Below are positions 63,201 through 64,000 of a DNA stretch of 64,000 bases, piece after piece (position 1 is the first letter of the stretch; each line of letters begins with the position of its first letter). Source of the DNA: Membranipora membranacea (Eukaryota > Bryozoa > Gymnolaemata > Cheilostomatida > Membraniporidae); the NCBI GenBank assembly GCA_914767715.1, contig OU612073.1, positions 992,001 through 1,056,000 of the forward strand, read 5' to 3'. Below the pieces are notes generated by a model. That model made no database searches and had not been told where the DNA came from. It worked only from the letters and a program-made list of their open reading frames with translations. A program made the translations under genes and the position numbers.

Positions 63201-64000
63201 TGAAAATGAATTCGTCCTCATGAACACCAGTAACTGATTATTCACAGCTCACCGTTTGCCTGGGAGATATGAGTAGAGGGAACTGTGTACTAAGATTATA
63301 CAGATCCTTGACATAGAGACCTCCGAGGCTGAGGGTAAACTTAGTAGATCTTGTACGAGGTTTGAGAGTAGCAGTACTTTGTATTGTCTGACATTCTAAC
63401 TGTACTAAACCCTGTGATGTGCCATCTGTAAAATAACAAGTTTCAGCTTATAATATAACGTGAATGGTGATTTATTTATTTATAGAGGTTTTTTTATTAG
63501 TAAGAGTACAGGTAGCCTGTCTTTACAAGCTTTGACAAGACAGGCTAGGGTACAGGCAAAAGGTTTTATACCATAAGAATATTCAAATATAACCAACAAA
63601 TTTCACTGTAAATCTTTGAAATGATATTACCACATAAATGTGGAATTTCCACCCATGTTTTCATATTATTCTCACTGAAATTATGGCCAGCTACAACAGC
63701 GACTAGATAAAAAACAGATTTTTGTTTCTCCCGATAATTTTATGTACCTGTACTAATATTGCCTAGTTTGAAATGACTAACTCTGATTAAGCAATAATAA
63801 ACATTTGAAAGGAGACCAGCTCAGACACATGTTCGTCACATGATCTAACGCCTACACCTACCAGGATTGTGCTGTTTGAGCTTGAAGTTAATTTGTTGTA
63901 TTACAAAGTTGAGATGTAGATAGACGTGATCCTTATTCAGTGCGGATCTTGTCTCAGTGGGCTCTCCATTACCCACCCAATCTCTCAACTCCTCCTCTAC
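30231..64000 (-). CDS. VPS13D: VPS13D, bridge-like lipid-transfer protein (5' end outside window)
   Basis: Sixty-two exons, 5' to 3': 63862..64000, 63253..63425, 62628..62937, 62011..62102, 61370..61592, 60955..61093, 60320..60451, 59687..59923, 59297..59397, 58877..59042, 58390..58589, 57811..58005, 57224..57363, 56566..56770, 55974..56131, 55497..55674, 55120..55212, 54541..54721, 54109..54220, 53652..53804, 53015..53252, 52507..52637, 52095..52273, 51565..51745, 51141..51300, 50763..50900, 50420..50558, 50034..50214, 49078..49173, 48634..48796, 48132..48384, 47422..47647, 46669..46905, 46025..46215, 45540..45756, 45092..45223, 44647..44830, 44197..44337, 43620..43847, 43272..43395, 42490..42664, 41943..42083, 41376..41514, 40591..40804, 40114..40324, 39628..39807, 39167..39333, 38646..38735, 37942..38086, 37392..37564, 36779..36978, 36318..36506, 34462..35528, 33892..34072, 33454..33638, 32977..33085, 32826..32840, 32380..32468, 32062..32170, 31160..31310, 30628..30788, 30231..30457. 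They total 11184 nt (3727 codons plus stop), all in phase. Resemblance to human VPS13D (about 4388 residues) is clear throughout, for example LDISAPQ, SLTVHSLIVADALQSYG, DFNCLELV, LVFRQDGTKY, YAWDEPILPSF, GLGKGLVGTVTKPV. VPS13D moves lipid between ER, mitochondria and peroxisomes. The UBA domain is missing. Confidence 0.95.
30592..30615. mobile_element. 24-bp micro-insertion with 8-bp target duplication
   Basis: It begins CATAGAATTATTA and ends TTAAGTCTATG, forming an imperfect palindrome. It is flanked by ggtaaaac at 30584-30591 and 30616-30623. It lies in a VPS13D intron only 12 bp from the exon 30628..30788 boundary; the right duplication overlaps the donor hexamer (GTGGGT on the minus strand). 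Confidence 0.7.
31837..31860. repeat. Dispersed repeat, short copy
   Basis: Contains gctggtagtggcatttcatt, close to the repeats at 25990 and 40869. It lies in a VPS13D intron. Confidence 0.5.
31972..32058. repeat. Degenerate minisatellite abutting a VPS13D splice donor
   Basis: Variants of a 13-17-bp unit based on gtcgtgacattgtgt repeat about six times. The array reaches the 5' splice site of exon 32062..32170, so on the sense strand the intron opens directly into the repeat. Confidence 0.75.
32179..32226. repeat. AT dinucleotide microsatellite
   Basis: Interrupted (TA)n tract in the VPS13D intron upstream (on the minus strand) of exon 32062..32170, next to its acceptor. Confidence 0.9.
34462..35528 (-). 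other. VPS13D: VPS13D: unusually long exon with lectin-like and ATG2/APT1-type segments
   Basis: This is the longest exon of the gene (1067 nt against a typical 90-330). It begins with two QxW-type signatures (RRSQLW and TTQIWKF), as in the ricin-type beta-trefoil segment of VPS13D. It then continues through PGSGVLSVTVDTDGPTRVL, LDNQLQGANCPIIVY and into the C-terminal core. Its size against its neighbours suggests loss of several introns. Confidence 0.75.
38125..38245. mobile_element. 121-bp palindromic MITE with 9-bp target duplication
   Basis: Two 58-bp arms (38125-38182 and 38188-38245) are complementary with one mismatch and separated by 5 nt. The arms begin TAGTCTAGGTGCTCAGACTC. It is flanked by perfect 9-bp direct repeats ggtggtgat (38116-38124 and 38246-38254). 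A 9-bp duplication is typical of Mutator-like transposases. It lies in the VPS13D intron between exons 38646..38735 and 37942..38086. Transcribed, it would form a 58-bp hairpin. Confidence 0.88.
39134..39154. repeat. 7-bp tandem repeat (gctgact)3
   Basis: Three exact copies of gctgact followed by a variant, 13 bp from the splice donor of VPS13D exon 39167..39333. Confidence 0.85.
40869..40935. repeat. Dispersed MITE-like repeat, copy 2
   Basis: Shares gctggtagtagcatttcatt and a following ttatcaac...ctttccca with the copy at 25990-26062. It lies in a VPS13D intron. Confidence 0.6.
42288..42440 (+). mobile_element. tRNA-derived SINE-like element
   Basis: The head has a box A-like stretch (cagttggttagggagcgtg, about 42291-42309) and a box B-like stretch (ggattcaaatcc, 42339-42350) about 45 nt apart, as in RNA polymerase III promoters of tRNAs. 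A non-tRNA tail (about 42380-42440) matches another place in the window (26270-26330). No paired acceptor stem is evident, so I call a SINE and not a functional tRNA. It is in a VPS13D intron, antisense to that gene. Confidence 0.6.
44197..44830 (-). other. VPS13D: VPS13D: junction where the UBA domain is absent
   Basis: Exon 44647..44830 ends with LLFKKILKSLPQQINSAV, matching the human segment just before the UBA domain, and then a Ser/Gln/Gly-rich linker. The next exon, 44197..44337, resumes at EGVSICLINDCADMDVPL, matching human sequence just after it. The joined linker is about 50 residues without the MGF/LGF-type loop or three-helix pattern of a UBA. Exon 44647 also has a second in-frame donor 21 nt downstream (exon end 44626), both preceded by GCAG. 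Confidence 0.85.
47935..48069. repeat. (GTCA)n microsatellite, about 33 copies
   Basis: An essentially uninterrupted tetranucleotide array of about 135 bp in the VPS13D intron, ending about 60 bp from exon 48132..48384. Such a pure array is expected to vary in length between individuals. Confidence 0.97.
56181..56335. repeat. 155-bp intronic inverted repeat
   Basis: The left arm (gctaaagactacccagccac onward, about 56181-56238) and right arm (about 56280-56335, ending gtagtctttaag) pair imperfectly over about 56 bp. The best-matched part is ggcagtaacttatgataaag against its complement. The loop is about 42 bp. It lies in the VPS13D intron between exons 56566..56770 and 55974..56131. No clear target duplication. 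Confidence 0.75.
60955..61592 (-). other. VPS13D: VPS13D: phospho-FFAT-like motif across two exons
   Basis: The end of exon 61370..61592 and the start of exon 60955..61093 join to read an acidic run (LSDREELIEED) followed by DFVTPMSTPP. Human VPS13D has an acidic tract then EYKTPLATPP at the same place. That is the arrangement of a phospho-FFAT motif, with an aromatic residue, then Thr two positions later, then Pro. FFAT motifs bind VAP proteins on the ER. Here the aromatic residue is Phe. Confidence 0.7.
62331..62358. mobile_element. 28-bp micro-insertion with 8-bp target duplication
   Basis: It begins CATAGAATTATTAT and ends ATAATAACTCTATG, giving 14-bp arms with one mismatch and no loop. 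It is flanked by gtatcact at 62323-62330 and 62359-62366. It shares its first 14 bases with the insertion at 30592. It lies in the VPS13D intron between exons 62628..62937 and 62011..62102. Confidence 0.78.

Noticed and set aside
30231-64000. VPS13A, B or C in place of VPS13D
   Set aside because: Diagnostic stretches (LDISAPQ, ALQSYG, GQFEEHEIARS, the QxW lectin-like segment and the phospho-FFAT location) match VPS13D specifically.

Overview
This is an AT-rich, intron-dense animal genome segment carrying four spliced protein-coding genes. I rebuilt their exons by following GT/AG splice sites, reading phase and family resemblance. All four models stay in frame from end to end. The gene content (MET-like receptor tyrosine kinase with an unusual ectodomain, PAN plus F5/8C lectin-like protein, VPS13D) and the compact layout suggest an early-branching aquatic invertebrate. 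A sponge is plausible, but the sequence alone does not settle the taxon.

Layout. Positions 1-1961 have no recognisable gene but carry a 20-bp minisatellite. Positions 1962-11763 (minus) hold a complete 17-exon receptor tyrosine kinase of 1112 residues: signal peptide, NHL-type propeller, sushi domain, three IPT/TIG domains, one membrane helix and a MET/RON-like kinase. Positions 11764-15837 are the gap between divergently transcribed genes. Positions 15838-20594 (plus) hold a small secreted PAN plus F5/8C (fucolectin-type) protein whose last exon is split by a 2.4-kb foldback transposon. Positions 20595-23581 are intergenic. Positions 23582-28951 (plus) hold an unrecognised 260-residue acidic type I membrane protein in nine exons, two of them 18 nt and 5 nt long. 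Positions 28952-30230 separate convergent genes. Positions 30231-64000 (minus) hold 62 exons (3727 codons) of a VPS13D orthologue; its N-terminal chorein end lies beyond the window.

Two threads deserve attention. First, protein architecture. The receptor has MET's overall plan (propeller, IPT domains, MET-like kinase with a KEYY activation loop and a YxN tail site), but its propeller is of NHL type. The VPS13D protein keeps the six-repeat VAB domain, a QxW lectin-like segment and a phospho-FFAT-like motif, but has no UBA domain where human and fly VPS13D have one. Second, mobile DNA. The 2.4-kb foldback element has CATAG...CTATG ends and an 8-bp target duplication. At least three other loci hold 24-28-bp near-palindromes with the same ends (one end with a single change) and their own 8-bp duplications, as if only the inverted repeats had inserted. 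A separate 121-bp near-perfect palindrome with a 9-bp duplication sits in a VPS13D intron.

The genes show no sign of a shared pathway. The receptor and the lectin act at the cell surface or outside the cell, VPS13D transfers lipid between organelles, and the fourth protein is unknown.
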